64,000 nt of DNA from Methylocystis sp. B8 (GCF_005771425.1 NZ_VBTZ01000005.1:62001-126000); one strand, 5' to 3'; shown: positions 30,669 through 40,416, counted from the first letter of the stretch. Notes: generated by a model from the letters alone, not told the origin. Numbers and translations are program-made.

Positions 30669-31574
30669 CTACTGACCTTGATATTCGGGCACCGACTGGG
30701 ACGGTCCAAAGATAAATTGTGATGGATTTTTCTCGACTGAACGCAGCGTGCGGTCGAATGTGCCGATCGCCTTGCGCCCATCCACCGCAAGCTGCTCATA
30801 CTCGCGAAGCCCTGTCCCGGCGAAACGGTTGATACGTTCCGAAGCGCCGGCGATGTTGCCGGTGATCGCCTTGATCTGCTTTGGGTCGACCGCCTTGATC
30901 GTCTGATCGGCGGCCGCAAGCACCTTGTCGAGCCGCGCCGCCACTGGCTTCATTGACTGCGCGACATCGGACGCGTCGCGAATGAACCTTACGATCGAAG
31001 CGGAATTGTCCGAGAGCGACTTGCTGACCGTCTCTGCGTTTTTGAGCGTCGCCGTCAGCGCCGGACCGCCTTCGTCGACGAGCTTGTCGAGTTTGGTGAT
31101 GAGTTCGGCGGCCTTCGTCGACAGGTTCTGAACATTGACGAGCAAGTTCTGGAACTCGGAAGGGTGGGCCTGAATCTGAGGATATTTTTGATCTTTTTGA
31201 GCCGTGAGATCCGGCGCGCCCGGCGTGCCGCCGATAAGCAGAACGTCGGCGACGCCGGTAAATCCGCGAAACTCCAAGCGCGCGCGCGTGTCGGTCTTCA
31301 CCGGCGTCCGATTGTCGATCTTGACAAGAACGTCGACTCTGCTCGGATCTTGTTCGGAAATGCCAAGATGCGTGACTTCGCCGACCTTTACGCCATTGAA
31401 CAGCACCGACGCCCCGCGAGTCAGTCCTGACACAGACCCCGGAAAAATAATTTGATAGGTTTCCTGCCGGCCGATCTGACTGGGTCCGGAAAACCAATAG
31501 ACGAAGAGGAAGGCGGCGAAGGCGGCCGCCAGCGTAAAAGCGCCGATCAGGGCGTAGTTGGCGCGGGTTTCCAT
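30669..31574 (-). CDS. mlaD: MCE family protein MlaD, lipid transport
   Basis: Membrane-anchored MCE protein of 301 residues. The N-terminal helix is ALIGAFTLAAAFAAFLFVYWF (residues about 8-30). The MCE domain follows (about 38-120: IIFPGSVSGLTRGASVLFNGVKVGEV, then TRARLEFRGFTGVADVLLIGG). The long C-terminal part is helical. It forms the periplasmic hexameric ring through which phospholipid passes. The start overlaps the end of mlaF by 28 bases. Confidence 0.94.
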   Translation of the reverse strand: METRANYALIGAFTLAAAFAAFLFVYWFSGPSQIGRQETYQIIFPGSVSGLTRGASVLFNGVKVGEVTHLGISEQDPSRVDVLVKIDNRTPVKTDTRARLEFRGFTGVADVLLIGGTPGAPDLTAQKDQKYPQIQAHPSEFQNLLVNVQNLSTKAAELITKLDKLVDEGGPALTATLKNAETVSKSLSDNSASIVRFIRDASDVAQSMKPVAARLDKVLAAADQTIKAVDPKQIKAITGNIAGASERINRFAGTGLREYEQLAVDGRKAIGTFDRTLRSVEKNPSQFIFGPSQSVPEYQGQ

Positions 31575-32404
31575 TCTTCGTCCTTCTGCTCGACGCGCGC
31601 CGCGCTCAGACGGCCGCCGCGCACGCCGTGGAAATAGGCTCTCAGCCAGGGATGGTCGGACGCGAGCAAGGTTTCCAACGGCCCTGAGGCGATGACCCGA
31701 CCTTCGGCGAGCGCCGCCACCCTGTCGCAGATCGAATACAGGCTGTCGAGATCGTGTGTCACCATGAACACGGTCAGCCCGAGGGTCTGCTGCAGCGTGC
31801 CGATCAACTCGTCAAATTCGGCGGCGCTGATCGGATCGAGCCCCGAAGTCGGCTCGTCCAGGAACACAAGCTCGGGATCAAGCGCCAAGGCGCGCGCCAG
31901 GGCCGCGCGCTTCACCATGCCGCCCGACAATTCTGACGGAAATTTGTCCGCCGCGTCGGATCCAAGCCCTACAAGCTCAAGCTTGAGCATGGCCAGCTCG
32001 TCCATCAGAGGCTGCGAGAGTTCGCGGGTTTCCCGCATCGGCATCTGAATATTCTGCTTGACCGTGAGGCCGGAGAACAGCGCGCCGTTCTGAAACAGCA
32101 CGCCCCAGCGCTGTTCGAGGGCGCGGCGTTCGATCGGCCCCAGCGCATCCCGATCCTGCCCAAAAATGCGAATAGCGCCGCCGCGCGTCGGCACGAGGCC
32201 GAGGATCGCGCGCGTCAGCACCGACTTGCCCTGCCCGGACCCTCCGACGAATCCGAGCACCTCGCCGCGGTAAACGTCGAGATTGAGCCCTTTCATGATC
32301 GTTTTGTCGCCAAAGCCGACGACGAGATCGCGCACGCTGATGATGATGTCGCGGTTAGGCCGCGGTTGAAGCGCGCCGTTGAGAGTGGTGGAGGAGTTGG
32401 TCAT
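31547..32404 (-). CDS. mlaF: ABC transporter ATP-binding protein MlaF
   Basis: ATPase of the Mla/MCE lipid transporter (285 residues). Walker A is GGSGQGKSVL, the Q-loop is in VLFQNGALF, the signature is ELSGGMVKRAALARAL, Walker B is LVFLDEPTSGLD, and the switch His is in MVTHD. The C-terminal extension (RGGRLSAARVEQKDEE) is usual for this group. ATG 32404 follows the mlaE stop by seven bases. Confidence 0.95.
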   Translation of the reverse strand: MTNSSTTLNGALQPRPNRDIIISVRDLVVGFGDKTIMKGLNLDVYRGEVLGFVGGSGQGKSVLTRAILGLVPTRGGAIRIFGQDRDALGPIERRALEQRWGVLFQNGALFSGLTVKQNIQMPMRETRELSQPLMDELAMLKLELVGLGSDAADKFPSELSGGMVKRAALARALALDPELVFLDEPTSGLDPISAAEFDELIGTLQQTLGLTVFMVTHDLDSLYSICDRVAALAEGRVIASGPLETLLASDHPWLRAYFHGVRGGRLSAARVEQKDEEWKPAPTTP

Positions 32405-32411
32405 CGCCCGC

Positions 32412-33560
32412 TCAATAGTCGATCGACGCGAAAAACACGGCGAACAACCCATCCATCACGATGACCATGAAGATGGATTTCACCACCGAGGATGTGACCT
32501 GCCGCCCCAGCGACTCGGCGGAACCCTTCGTCGCGAGCCCGTCCATCGAGGCGATGAGGCCAATCACCAGGGCCATGAAGGGCGCCTTGATGATGCCGAC
32601 CATAAACGTATGCAACGCGATCGCGTCCTTGAGCAACGACGCGAAAGCGACGGGGCTTATTCCCCCGTACCACCAGGACACGACCATGCCGCCAAAGAGC
32701 GCCGCCATGTCGGCGATGAAGGTCAGAATCGGCAGGGAGATGATGAGACCCAACACGCGCGGCGCGATCAGCACCTCGATGGGAGATAGACCCATCACAA
32801 GCAGCGCGTCGATCTCCTCGCGCATCTTCATGGAGCCGAGTTCGGCGGTGATCGCCGAGCCCGAACGGCCGGCGATCATGATCGAAGTGAGCAAAACGCC
32901 GAGTTCGCGCAAAACGAGGATGCCGATCAGGCTGACCGTGTAGCTGGAGGCGCCGAACTTCAGGAGCTGAAAGATGCCCTGTTGCGCCACAATGCCGCCG
33001 ACCAACACATTGATCAGCACGATGATCGGCACGCTACGAAAGCCGATGAGTTCGATCTGCGCAACGAGCGATGTGAACCTGAATCGCTGTGGATGCGTCG
33101 CCACATAGATCATCGAGGCCATGAATTCCCCGAGGAACGAAACGCCGCGGTAAAATTCGCGCAGCGCATCGACAGCCGATTCGCCAAGGTCCGAAAGTAG
33201 GGCGAAGACCAAATTAAGTCTCGGCCGCGCAGGCGCCTCGAAGGCGCGATAGTGCGTTTCCTCGAGCAACGTCAAATATTCCGGGCGCACATGTTCGAGC
33301 GCGACAGCGATGTCGCGGCGTGCGAGGTCATGCCGCGCGCGATTGATCAGCCAGGCGCCGGCGGTGTCCAGTTGTGAGACCGCCGAAAGATCGATGGCCA
33401 CCATTCGGTCTCGTCGCGCCTCATCGACGATGCGGCGCCCCTCGTTCTCCAGATGCTGGGAGGCGACAAGAGTCCAGTCTCCCGAAAGCGACAGGCGGAC
33501 GCCTTCGGCTGAGGCTTGACGCATGACCTTTGGGGGACGCTGCACCGCGGCGACGGTCAT
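32412..33560 (-). CDS. mlaE: MlaE-family permease with N-terminal STAS-like domain
   Basis: Inner-membrane permease (382 residues). Residues about 15-105 resemble a STAS domain (VRLSLSGDWTL, MVAIDLSAVSQLDTAGAWLINRA), fused here where E. coli has a separate MlaB. The MlaE/YrbE domain follows, with signature IALINVLVGGIVAQQ-like sequence, ELGVLLTSIMIAGRSGSAITAELGSMKM and about five helices. It heads the operon mlaE-mlaF-mlaD-lipoprotein, which maintains outer-membrane lipid asymmetry. The ATG at 33560 faces the divergent epimerase gene across 176 bases. Confidence 0.94.
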   Translation of the reverse strand: MTVAAVQRPPKVMRQASAEGVRLSLSGDWTLVASQHLENEGRRIVDEARRDRMVAIDLSAVSQLDTAGAWLINRARHDLARRDIAVALEHVRPEYLTLLEETHYRAFEAPARPRLNLVFALLSDLGESAVDALREFYRGVSFLGEFMASMIYVATHPQRFRFTSLVAQIELIGFRSVPIIVLINVLVGGIVAQQGIFQLLKFGASSYTVSLIGILVLRELGVLLTSIMIAGRSGSAITAELGSMKMREEIDALLVMGLSPIEVLIAPRVLGLIISLPILTFIADMAALFGGMVVSWWYGGISPVAFASLLKDAIALHTFMVGIIKAPFMALVIGLIASMDGLATKGSAESLGRQVTSSVVKSIFMVIVMDGLFAVFFASIDY

Positions 33561-33736
33561 CGGGATTCGCTCTGCGCTCGCGTCAACAACCGGCTCATCG
33601 ATGGCGTCATCCTATCCGCCGATTATGGCGCGCCGCCGACGCCACAGGCGCGGCCGCTTGCAAAAACGTGATAACTCCGTGAATTGGCGTCAGCAAGCGC
33701 GTCGGCGCACATCACCGCGCCCTTGCGCTGCGCGGA

Positions 33737-34741
33737 TTGCGGGCCTCGGAGAGAGATTTGAAGCGGAAATTATCCATCGCTGTCGAGACTTACCCGATCG
33801 CCGGCCGCTTCGTGATCGCCCGCGGCGCCAAGACTGAAGCCGTGGTCGTGACCGCGACTTTGGCCGAAAGCGGCGCCCTCGGACGGGGCGAATGCGTGCC
33901 CTACGCCCGTTATGGCGAAAGCGTCGAAAGCGTTGTCGCGACCATTGAAAGCGTGCGCGAAGCCCTCGAAGCCGGCGCCAATCGCGCCGCCTTGCAGCGT
34001 CTGTTGCCGGCGGGCGCGGCGCGCAATGCGCTGGACTGCGCGCTCTGGGACCTCGAGGCCAAGCTTTCGGGCGTTCCTGCCCATCTATCCGCGGGTTTTG
34101 ACGCGCTCTCGCCGCTCGTCACGGCCTATACGATCTCGGTCGGCGCGGCTGACGAGATGCGCGCCGCAGCTGAAAAGGCCGCCGGTCGGCCGCTGTTGAA
34201 AATCAAGCTCGCCGGAGAGGGCGACGACGCGCGCCTCGCCGCCGTACGCGCCGGCGCGCCGACTTCGACCCTTATCGTCGACGCCAATGAATCATGGGAC
34301 GCGGAAACCATTGCCCGCCGCCTTGCCGCCTGCGCCGATTGCGGCGTCGCGCTCGTTGAGCAGCCGCTGCCGGCCGGCCGAGACGAAGCGCTCGCGAGCT
34401 TTGCGCATTCCGTGCCAATCTGCGCCGACGAAAGCGTGCATGACCGCGCATCGCTCGCGCCGCTGAAAAGCCGCTACGACGCCATCAACATCAAGCTCGA
34501 TAAGACCGGCGGCCTCACCGAAGCGCTGGCCCTTGCGCGCGCGGCGCAAGATATGGGCTTTTCGATCATGGCCGGCTGCATGGTGGGAACTTCTCTCGCC
34601 ATGGCGCCCGCCGTTCTCGTGGGGCAGATGGCGGCCTATGTCGATCTCGACGGACCGCTGCTTCTTGCGCGCGATCGCTCGCCAGGACTGTCCTACGAGG
34701 GTTCGACGCTCCTGCCGCCAGCGCCGGAGCTCTGGGGATAG
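33737..34741 (+). CDS. L-Ala-D/L-Glu (dipeptide) epimerase, enolase superfamily
   Basis: Epimerises the Glu in murein-derived Ala-Glu dipeptides for peptide recycling. The catalytic lysine pair is in LLKIKLAG and INIKLDKTGG. The metal ligands are in LIVDANESWD, VEQPL and CADESVHD. The DKTGG motif after the second lysine is the hallmark of the dipeptide epimerase branch. A closing GCMVGTSLAMAPA loop is also present. The start is uncertain: TTG 33737 gives 334 residues and TTG 33758 is an alternative. Its product fits with a murein amidase encoded far downstream at 62.0-63.4 kb. Confidence 0.9.
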   Translation: MRASERDLKRKLSIAVETYPIAGRFVIARGAKTEAVVVTATLAESGALGRGECVPYARYGESVESVVATIESVREALEAGANRAALQRLLPAGAARNALDCALWDLEAKLSGVPAHLSAGFDALSPLVTAYTISVGAADEMRAAAEKAAGRPLLKIKLAGEGDDARLAAVRAGAPTSTLIVDANESWDAETIARRLAACADCGVALVEQPLPAGRDEALASFAHSVPICADESVHDRASLAPLKSRYDAINIKLDKTGGLTEALALARAAQDMGFSIMAGCMVGTSLAMAPAVLVGQMAAYVDLDGPLLLARDRSPGLSYEGSTLLPPAPELWG

Positions 34742-34764
34742 CGGGACGCCTCAAATTGGACTTA

Positions 34765-34793
34765 TTGACCGGTAGCTCTGTCATAAACTAAGT
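34765..34793 (+). promoter_or_regulatory. candidate promoter for the leader and efflux operon
   Basis: A -35-like TTGACC (34765-34770) is followed after 17 bases by a weak -10 (CTAAGT, 34788-34793). A transcript starting near 34800 would begin with the structured leader. The -10 match is poor, so this is tentative. Confidence 0.3.
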
Positions 34794-34799
34794 TTTAAC

Positions 34800-34900
34800 G
34801 GATGGGGATGGAGTTCCCCGACAACCGCCGAAAAGGCTGATGACTCCTACGAACTCGCCGCCGCGTTCTTCGATCGTTGGTGCAGTGTAGGAGTATCCTC
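34800..34900 (+). promoter_or_regulatory. structured leader RNA that can mask the ribosome-binding site
   Basis: The stem GGGGA/TCCCC (34804-34808 with 34815-34819) displays loop TGGAGT. A second small stem is GCC/GGC at 34827-34829 and 34835-34837. ACTCCTAC (34843-34850) can pair by its ACTCC with loop GGAGT (34810-34814), a pseudoknot. Alternatively all eight bases can pair with GTAGGAGT (34887-34894), which contains the AGGAG ribosome-binding site of the next gene. The two pairings are mutually exclusive, as expected of a translational switch. The ligand is unknown. I recall similar leaders near alphaproteobacterial cation-transport genes, but cannot verify this. Confidence 0.6.
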
Positions 34901-36526
34901 TTGGATCGAGAGCCCGCAGCACGTCGTGCGCGCCTACGCCCCGGCCGCGGGTCTCTGCGGGTAGGCCCGACTGGGCTGTGCGCGCGTCGCCGTCGGCTAT
35001 TCCGCGGAATCCCGATCGCGCTTCTTCTCGCCGGCTGCACGCCAACCGCCCAGCTGGAGCGCGCGCAATTTCTCGGCGCGCCGGCCATGGAGCGGACGCT
35101 GGCGCGATCCGGGCTCGCGGTCTCCGACGACACAGGCTGGCCGCGCGAAGAATGGTGGCGCGCCTTCCGCAGCCCCGAACTCGACGGCGTCATCGACAAG
35201 GCGCTGCGCGACAATCAGAGCTTGAGAAAGGCGGAAGATACGCTGCGCGGCGCGGACGCTCTCGTGCAGGTCGCCGGCGCAAGACTCCTGCCGGAAGTTC
35301 AGGCGACCTTCGGCATGCGGCAATCCCGCAACCCTCTGCACGGCGTCGTGGCCTCCTACAATCCGGCGCAGGGCGGATTGGAGAAGACCATGGCCTTCAT
35401 GAATCCGCTGGCGCTGACTTGGGAGTTTGATTTTTGGGAGAAGAACCGCGCCCTGCTCGACGCGGCGATCGGCGAGTCGGCGGCGCAAGAAGCCGAACTC
35501 GAACAGGCGCGCCTATTACTGACTACGGCAGTCGCCCGCGCATATTTGCGCGGCTACGCCGCGGCGCGACAGCTCCAGGTCGCAAGAGCCCTGACGCGCC
35601 TGCGCCGCGATCTGGTGGCGCTTGCCGAGACCCGCTATCGGACCGGGCTCGACTCATTAGACGGGGTGCAGATCGCCCGCGCCGAATTTGAGAACGCCGT
35701 CCGGCGCGAAGCCGCCGCGCAGGCGTTCCTGACTTTGCAACAGGATGCGCTCGCCCGGCTGATGGGCGAAGGACCCGACGCCGCACGAAACCTCTACGCT
35801 AGCCGAGGCGCGCCAGAGCCCGCATTGCCGCCGCTGCCGCGAAGCCTGCCCATCGAACTGCTCGTCCATCGTCCCGATCTAGCCGCGGCGCTGCGCCGCG
35901 CCGAGGCGGCGGCGGCGCGTATCCATGCGGCGAAGGCGCTTTTTCTTCCCTCAATCGATCTTGCGATCACCGGCGGTTTTGAAGCCTCCGTGACCTCGAC
36001 GAAGATCAGCAAGCTCGCAGGTTTTCTCTTCACGCCCTCCGCAATCGGCTACGCCGTTTCGCCCGGACTGCGCCTGCCAATTTTTCAAGGCGGCAGACTC
36101 AGCGGAAATCTCGAGGGGCAGCGCGCCGATTACGATCAGGCGGTCGACGTCTATAACGAGACGCTACTGCAGGCGGCGCAGCAAGTCGCCGACTCCATCG
36201 TCAATCTCAAACGCGCGTGCACGGAATATGAGGCGCAGAGCCGCTATACGCGCTCAGCTCGCGCGCAATACGACCTCGCGCAATCGCGCCTGCGCGACGG
36301 GCTTAAGGATCGGCGAGAAATGGTCGCCGAACGCGTCGATCTTCTCGAGTCGGGCTTCGTGCAGCGCGCGCTCGAAGGCGACCGGCTCATCGCCGCCGTA
36401 GACCTTTATCAGGCGCTCGGCGGCGGCTATGCAGACGGCCCCTCACCCGCCGCGCCAAAACCTGCGCCGGAAAACGACCCTCTGACGCCGGCCGTCGAGG
36501 CGATCCAGGCGCTTGGCGGCGGCTGA
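34901..36526 (+). CDS. NodT-family outer-membrane efflux lipoprotein
   Basis: TolC-like outer-membrane channel of a tripartite efflux system (541 residues). The lipobox is IALLLAGC. Two OEP repeats follow, with long helical hairpins (VVASYNPAQGGLEKTMAFMNPLALTWEFDFWEK is broken across the first; AYLRGYAAARQLQVARALTRL; LLVHRPDLAAALRRAEAAAARI). TTG 34901 is the chosen start: AGGAG lies seven bases upstream and is exactly the sequence masked in the leader RNA. Earlier in-frame TTG/GTG codons lack such a site. A Pro-rich tail closes the protein. The HlyD gene follows after 37 bases. Confidence 0.9.
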   Translation: MDREPAARRARLRPGRGSLRVGPTGLCARRRRLFRGIPIALLLAGCTPTAQLERAQFLGAPAMERTLARSGLAVSDDTGWPREEWWRAFRSPELDGVIDKALRDNQSLRKAEDTLRGADALVQVAGARLLPEVQATFGMRQSRNPLHGVVASYNPAQGGLEKTMAFMNPLALTWEFDFWEKNRALLDAAIGESAAQEAELEQARLLLTTAVARAYLRGYAAARQLQVARALTRLRRDLVALAETRYRTGLDSLDGVQIARAEFENAVRREAAAQAFLTLQQDALARLMGEGPDAARNLYASRGAPEPALPPLPRSLPIELLVHRPDLAAALRRAEAAAARIHAAKALFLPSIDLAITGGFEASVTSTKISKLAGFLFTPSAIGYAVSPGLRLPIFQGGRLSGNLEGQRADYDQAVDVYNETLLQAAQQVADSIVNLKRACTEYEAQSRYTRSARAQYDLAQSRLRDGLKDRREMVAERVDLLESGFVQRALEGDRLIAAVDLYQALGGGYADGPSPAAPKPAPENDPLTPAVEAIQALGGG

Positions 36527-36563
36527 GCGTACCAAAGACTTATAGAAGAACGCGAACTCGTCG

Positions 36564-37751
36564 ATGGCGCTCTCCCGCAAAAGCATCCGCTCCCGCAGAG
36601 AACTCCTGCTCAAGATCGTCATCGCGGCGGTCCTTGTCGGGGCGCTGATGGCTTTGTCGCGATGGTATTTTTATGACCGCAACTGGGTGACGACCGACAA
36701 CGCCTTCGTCACCGGAAACATCATTCCGGTGCAAGCCGACGCCACCGGAGTCGTCGCCGCCGTGCTGGCCGAAGAAACGCAGCTCGTGAAGAAAGGCGAC
36801 GTGCTCGTTCGACTCGACGGGCAGCGCGCACGAGCGGCGCTGGCGCAGGCGGAGGCCGAGCTTGGTCGCGCGGTTCGCGCCGTCGGCGCGCTTTTCGCTC
36901 TGCGCGCTCAAGTCTGTCAAAAGATCATTTCCCGCGCTGCGCTTCGCGACAGGACTCGCCACGATCTCGCGAGATACAGACAGGCGGCTTCTAGCGGCGC
37001 CGCGTCGCATCAAGTGTTGCAAAACACCGAGGATCAGCTCGCCGCGCAAGAAGCCGATCTGCGCGAGACGCGGGCCGAATATCAAGCCGTCGAGGCGCGC
37101 GTGGTCGGCGTGACGCGCATGAATCATCCCGACATTGAAGCCGCCAAGGCGCGCTACAACGACGCTTACCTCGAATTCGTGCGCCAGAACATCCGCACGC
37201 CGGCGACCGGCTACGTCGCCAAGCGCCGCGTCCAGGTCGGCCAACGCGTGCGTCCCGGCGATGGGATTCTCAACATCGTTCCGCTCGACCACCTTTGGAT
37301 TGAGGCGAATCTCTGGGAAAACAGAATGGCCCGCATTCGTCCCGGGCAACCGGCGATCATCAGGGTCGATCTCTATGGATCGGACCAGATCTACCACGGA
37401 GAAGTGGCGGGACTTGTTCCTGGCTCTGGAGCAGTCTTTGCGACTCTTCCCCCAGACAATGCGACCGGCAACTTCATTCGCATCGTTCAGCGCATTCCGG
37501 TGCGCATCGACTTGCGGGCGGACGAGCTCGAAAAGCAACCCTTGCGTCCCGGCTTGTCGACAGTCGCGTCGATTGATGTGTCCGGCCCGCTGCAATCGCC
37601 GAATAAATCCATCGTGAAAACGACGACCGACGAATATCTGACGAACATCTACGATAAGGATCTCGCCGAGGCGAAATCGCGCGCTGACAAGATCGTGAAG
37701 GATAACGTCGCGGGGGCGTCGGACGACGTCGGCTGCACAGCCACAGAATAG
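36564..37751 (+). CDS. HlyD-family membrane fusion protein (EmrA-like)
   Basis: Periplasmic adaptor (395 residues). It has one N-terminal membrane helix (LLLKIVIAAVLVGALMALSRWYF), the biotinyl-lipoyl half (VTTDNAFVTGNIIPVQADATGVV), a long coiled coil (about 85-180), a second lipoyl half (IRTPATGYVAKRRVQVGQRVRPGDG) and a beta-barrel domain. The architecture is that of EmrA partners of MFS pumps. No DHA2-type MFS gene follows directly; the MFS gene of this cluster is the sugar-porter-like one at 41.3 kb. The C-terminal 40 residues are an unusual charged extension. Confidence 0.92.
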   Translation: MALSRKSIRSRRELLLKIVIAAVLVGALMALSRWYFYDRNWVTTDNAFVTGNIIPVQADATGVVAAVLAEETQLVKKGDVLVRLDGQRARAALAQAEAELGRAVRAVGALFALRAQVCQKIISRAALRDRTRHDLARYRQAASSGAASHQVLQNTEDQLAAQEADLRETRAEYQAVEARVVGVTRMNHPDIEAAKARYNDAYLEFVRQNIRTPATGYVAKRRVQVGQRVRPGDGILNIVPLDHLWIEANLWENRMARIRPGQPAIIRVDLYGSDQIYHGEVAGLVPGSGAVFATLPPDNATGNFIRIVQRIPVRIDLRADELEKQPLRPGLSTVASIDVSGPLQSPNKSIVKTTTDEYLTNIYDKDLAEAKSRADKIVKDNVAGASDDVGCTATE

Positions 37752-37860
37752 ATTTCCAAGGTTAATTCGACTTGCGCTTCGGCGACGCTATTGGCGGGAC
37801 CCCGATCGCGCCCTAACATCCATCCGGATATTTTTGATCTATCGCATGCAGAGAGAGATC

Positions 37861-40416
37861 ATGCCGGACGTCAGCGCCAAATCTCCGGCGGCCCAATCTT
37901 CGCCGTCCCAAGATCCGATACAGGCGAAGATCGCGCAGCGACTCGAGTCGCTGAAAGCGACGAAGGACGGCCTGACCGCCGGTGAAGCGGCGCAACGCCT
38001 CGCCGAATATGGCCCCAACGCGCTTGAGGATAAGACGGAAAGCAAATGGCGCCGTCTGCTCCGCTATTTCTGGGGGCCGCTGCCATTCCTCATTGAAGCC
38101 GCGGCGGTCATTTCCGCCGTGCGGCGGGACTGGCCGGACTTTGGCGTGGTCACTGGTCTTCTTCTCTATAACGCCATCGTCGGCTTCTGGCAGGACAACA
38201 AGGCGGCGAACGCCCTCGCCGCCTTAAAGAAAAACCTCGCGCCGCGGGCGCGCGTGTTGCGCGACGGCGCCTGGACGACGATCCCAGCCGCCGAACTGAC
38301 GCCGGGGGATATCGTCAGCGTCGCCGCTGGCCAGATTATTCCCGCCGATCTCTTGCTCATCGAAGGGGACTACTTAAGCTGCGATCAGGCGGCGCTCACC
38401 GGCGAATCCCTGCCGGTCTCCAAGAAGATCGGCGACGACGCCTATTCCGGCGCAATCGCCAAACAAGGCGCGATGACAGGCGTCGTAACGGCGACGGGCG
38501 GGCGCACCTTCTTCGGCCGCACCGCGAAGCTCGTTGGAGCCGCCGGGGCCGTTTCGCATTCGCAGCGCGCCGTGACGCAGGTCGGCGATTTTCTTCTGTT
38601 GCTCGCGTTTTTTTTGGCGCTGATCCTCGTCGGCGCGCAGCTTTACCGGGAAGTCATCGCGCCCGATGATTGGAGCTGGAACCGCGTCGGCTCCATTACA
38701 CAATATGTTCTGGTGCTGCTAATCGCGTCGATTCCGGTGGCGCTGCCGGCGGTGATGTCGGTGACCATGGCGATCGGCGCTTATGCGCTCTCCTTGCAGA
38801 AAGCCATTGTTTCACGCTTGAGCGCGATCGAAGAGCTTGCCGGAGTCGACGTGTTGTGCAGCGACAAGACCGGCACGCTGACGATGAATAAGCTCACGGT
38901 GCAAAGCGCCACTCCTTACGGCGCTTTCAAGAGCGACGACGTGCTGCTTTTCGCCGCGCTGGCGACGCAAAGGAGCAGCGAAGACGCGATTGACCTCGCG
39001 GTGATGGCGGCGCTGCCAGCTCACGATTCGCTCGACGGTTTTAAGCAGAAGGCCTTCACCCCGTTCGACCCGGTAAGCAAACGCACGATCTCGACGGTCG
39101 CAGATAGCTCTGGCGGCGTCCGCCATTACGCCAAGGGCGCGCCGCAGGCGATTACCGCGCTTGTCCGGCCCGATTCGCAAACTCTGCAACGCTATCAGAA
39201 TGACGTGGCCGCGCTCGCCGCAAAGGGCCAGCGCGCGCTGGGCGTGGCGATGTCGGAGGACGGCGCGAGGTGGCAGCTCGTTGGACTAATCTCAATGATG
39301 GACCCGCCCCGCGCCGACGCCAAGGCGACCATTGCCGAGGCGCGCGCGCTCGGTCTCAACGTCAAAATGGTGACCGGCGATGATGTCGCCATTGGCGACG
39401 ATATCGCCGAACAACTCGGCATGGGCTCGCATCTTCTCGTCGCAAGCGACATCTTCAAAGAGGGCGCAAAGGATGGCGCTCTGTCGCGCAGCGTCGTCGA
39501 AGCGGTGGAGCGCGCCGACGGCTTCGGCAGGGTGTTTCCCGAGCACAAATATGAAATCGTCAAGGCGCTCCAGTCGGTCGGCCATATTGTCGCGATGACT
39601 GGCGACGGCGTGAACGACGCGCCAGCGCTCAAACAGGCGGATTGCGGCATCGCCGTCAGCGGCGCGACCGACGCTGCGCGCAGCGCCGCCGCGCTCATCC
39701 TGACGGCGCCGGGACTTTCCACCATCATCAACGCGATCCGCGTGTCGCGACAGATTTTCCAGCGCATCGAAAGCTACATTCATTACCGGATCGCCATGAC
39801 GCTCGACATTATGATCGTCGTCGTCGCGTCAATCGTCTTGTTCGAGTTTCAGCCGCTCACCGCCATCATGATCGTCGCGCTCGCGCTCCTTGATGACATT
39901 CCGATCATGACCATCGCCTACGATAATGTTCCCGTCGCGCCGCGGCCGGTGAGATGGGACATGCAGCGCATCTTCTTTTTCGCATCGCTGATGGGACTGG
40001 TCGCAGTCGCGGAGACGTTCGGGTTTTTACTGATCGGCATGCGCTGGACGCTTGACGACTCACTGCAGGCCATGATTCCGATCGACCCCGGCCAGTTGCA
40101 GACGCTTCTCTTTTTGCAGCTCGCCGTCGGCGGCCATCTGTTGCTCTTCAGCGTGCGCACGAAGAAAGCGATCTTTGCGCCGCCCTACCCGAGCGCCAGA
40201 CTGTTCTGGGCGATTGTGGCGACTCAAGTCGTCGCCATACTGCTCTGCCTCTATGGAATCGGCGTCGACGCCGTGCCGGGCGCGGCGATCGTCGGCGTTT
40301 GGCTTTACTGCCTTCTCTGGGTCGTCGTGGCGGAAATCGTGAAGATCATATCCTGGCGTCTGGCCGGGCGGCGTGACAGGAACCTGACGGCCAACCGCGT
40401 CACGCTCGCCGGTTGA
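37861..40416 (+). CDS. P-type ATPase, plasma-membrane proton-efflux type (P3A)
   Basis: The 851-residue ion pump has actuator TGES (near 180), phosphorylation Asp335 in SDKTGTLT, the hinge GDGVNDAPAL, and conserved KMVTGDDVAIG. It most resembles fungal/plant-type H+-ATPases and their bacterial relatives (YDNVPVAPRPVRW and LAEYGPNAL are family marks). About ten membrane helices are present. ATG 37861 is preferred, preceded by a GAGAGAGA purine tract; TTG and ATG codons up to 37834 are in frame. The cation has not been proven; H+ is inferred from similarity. Confidence 0.92.
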   Translation: MPDVSAKSPAAQSSPSQDPIQAKIAQRLESLKATKDGLTAGEAAQRLAEYGPNALEDKTESKWRRLLRYFWGPLPFLIEAAAVISAVRRDWPDFGVVTGLLLYNAIVGFWQDNKAANALAALKKNLAPRARVLRDGAWTTIPAAELTPGDIVSVAAGQIIPADLLLIEGDYLSCDQAALTGESLPVSKKIGDDAYSGAIAKQGAMTGVVTATGGRTFFGRTAKLVGAAGAVSHSQRAVTQVGDFLLLLAFFLALILVGAQLYREVIAPDDWSWNRVGSITQYVLVLLIASIPVALPAVMSVTMAIGAYALSLQKAIVSRLSAIEELAGVDVLCSDKTGTLTMNKLTVQSATPYGAFKSDDVLLFAALATQRSSEDAIDLAVMAALPAHDSLDGFKQKAFTPFDPVSKRTISTVADSSGGVRHYAKGAPQAITALVRPDSQTLQRYQNDVAALAAKGQRALGVAMSEDGARWQLVGLISMMDPPRADAKATIAEARALGLNVKMVTGDDVAIGDDIAEQLGMGSHLLVASDIFKEGAKDGALSRSVVEAVERADGFGRVFPEHKYEIVKALQSVGHIVAMTGDGVNDAPALKQADCGIAVSGATDAARSAAALILTAPGLSTIINAIRVSRQIFQRIESYIHYRIAMTLDIMIVVVASIVLFEFQPLTAIMIVALALLDDIPIMTIAYDNVPVAPRPVRWDMQRIFFFASLMGLVAVAETFGFLLIGMRWTLDDSLQAMIPIDPGQLQTLLFLQLAVGGHLLLFSVRTKKAIFAPPYPSARLFWAIVATQVVAILLCLYGIGVDAVPGAAIVGVWLYCLLWVVVAEIVKIISWRLAGRRDRNLTANRVTLAG

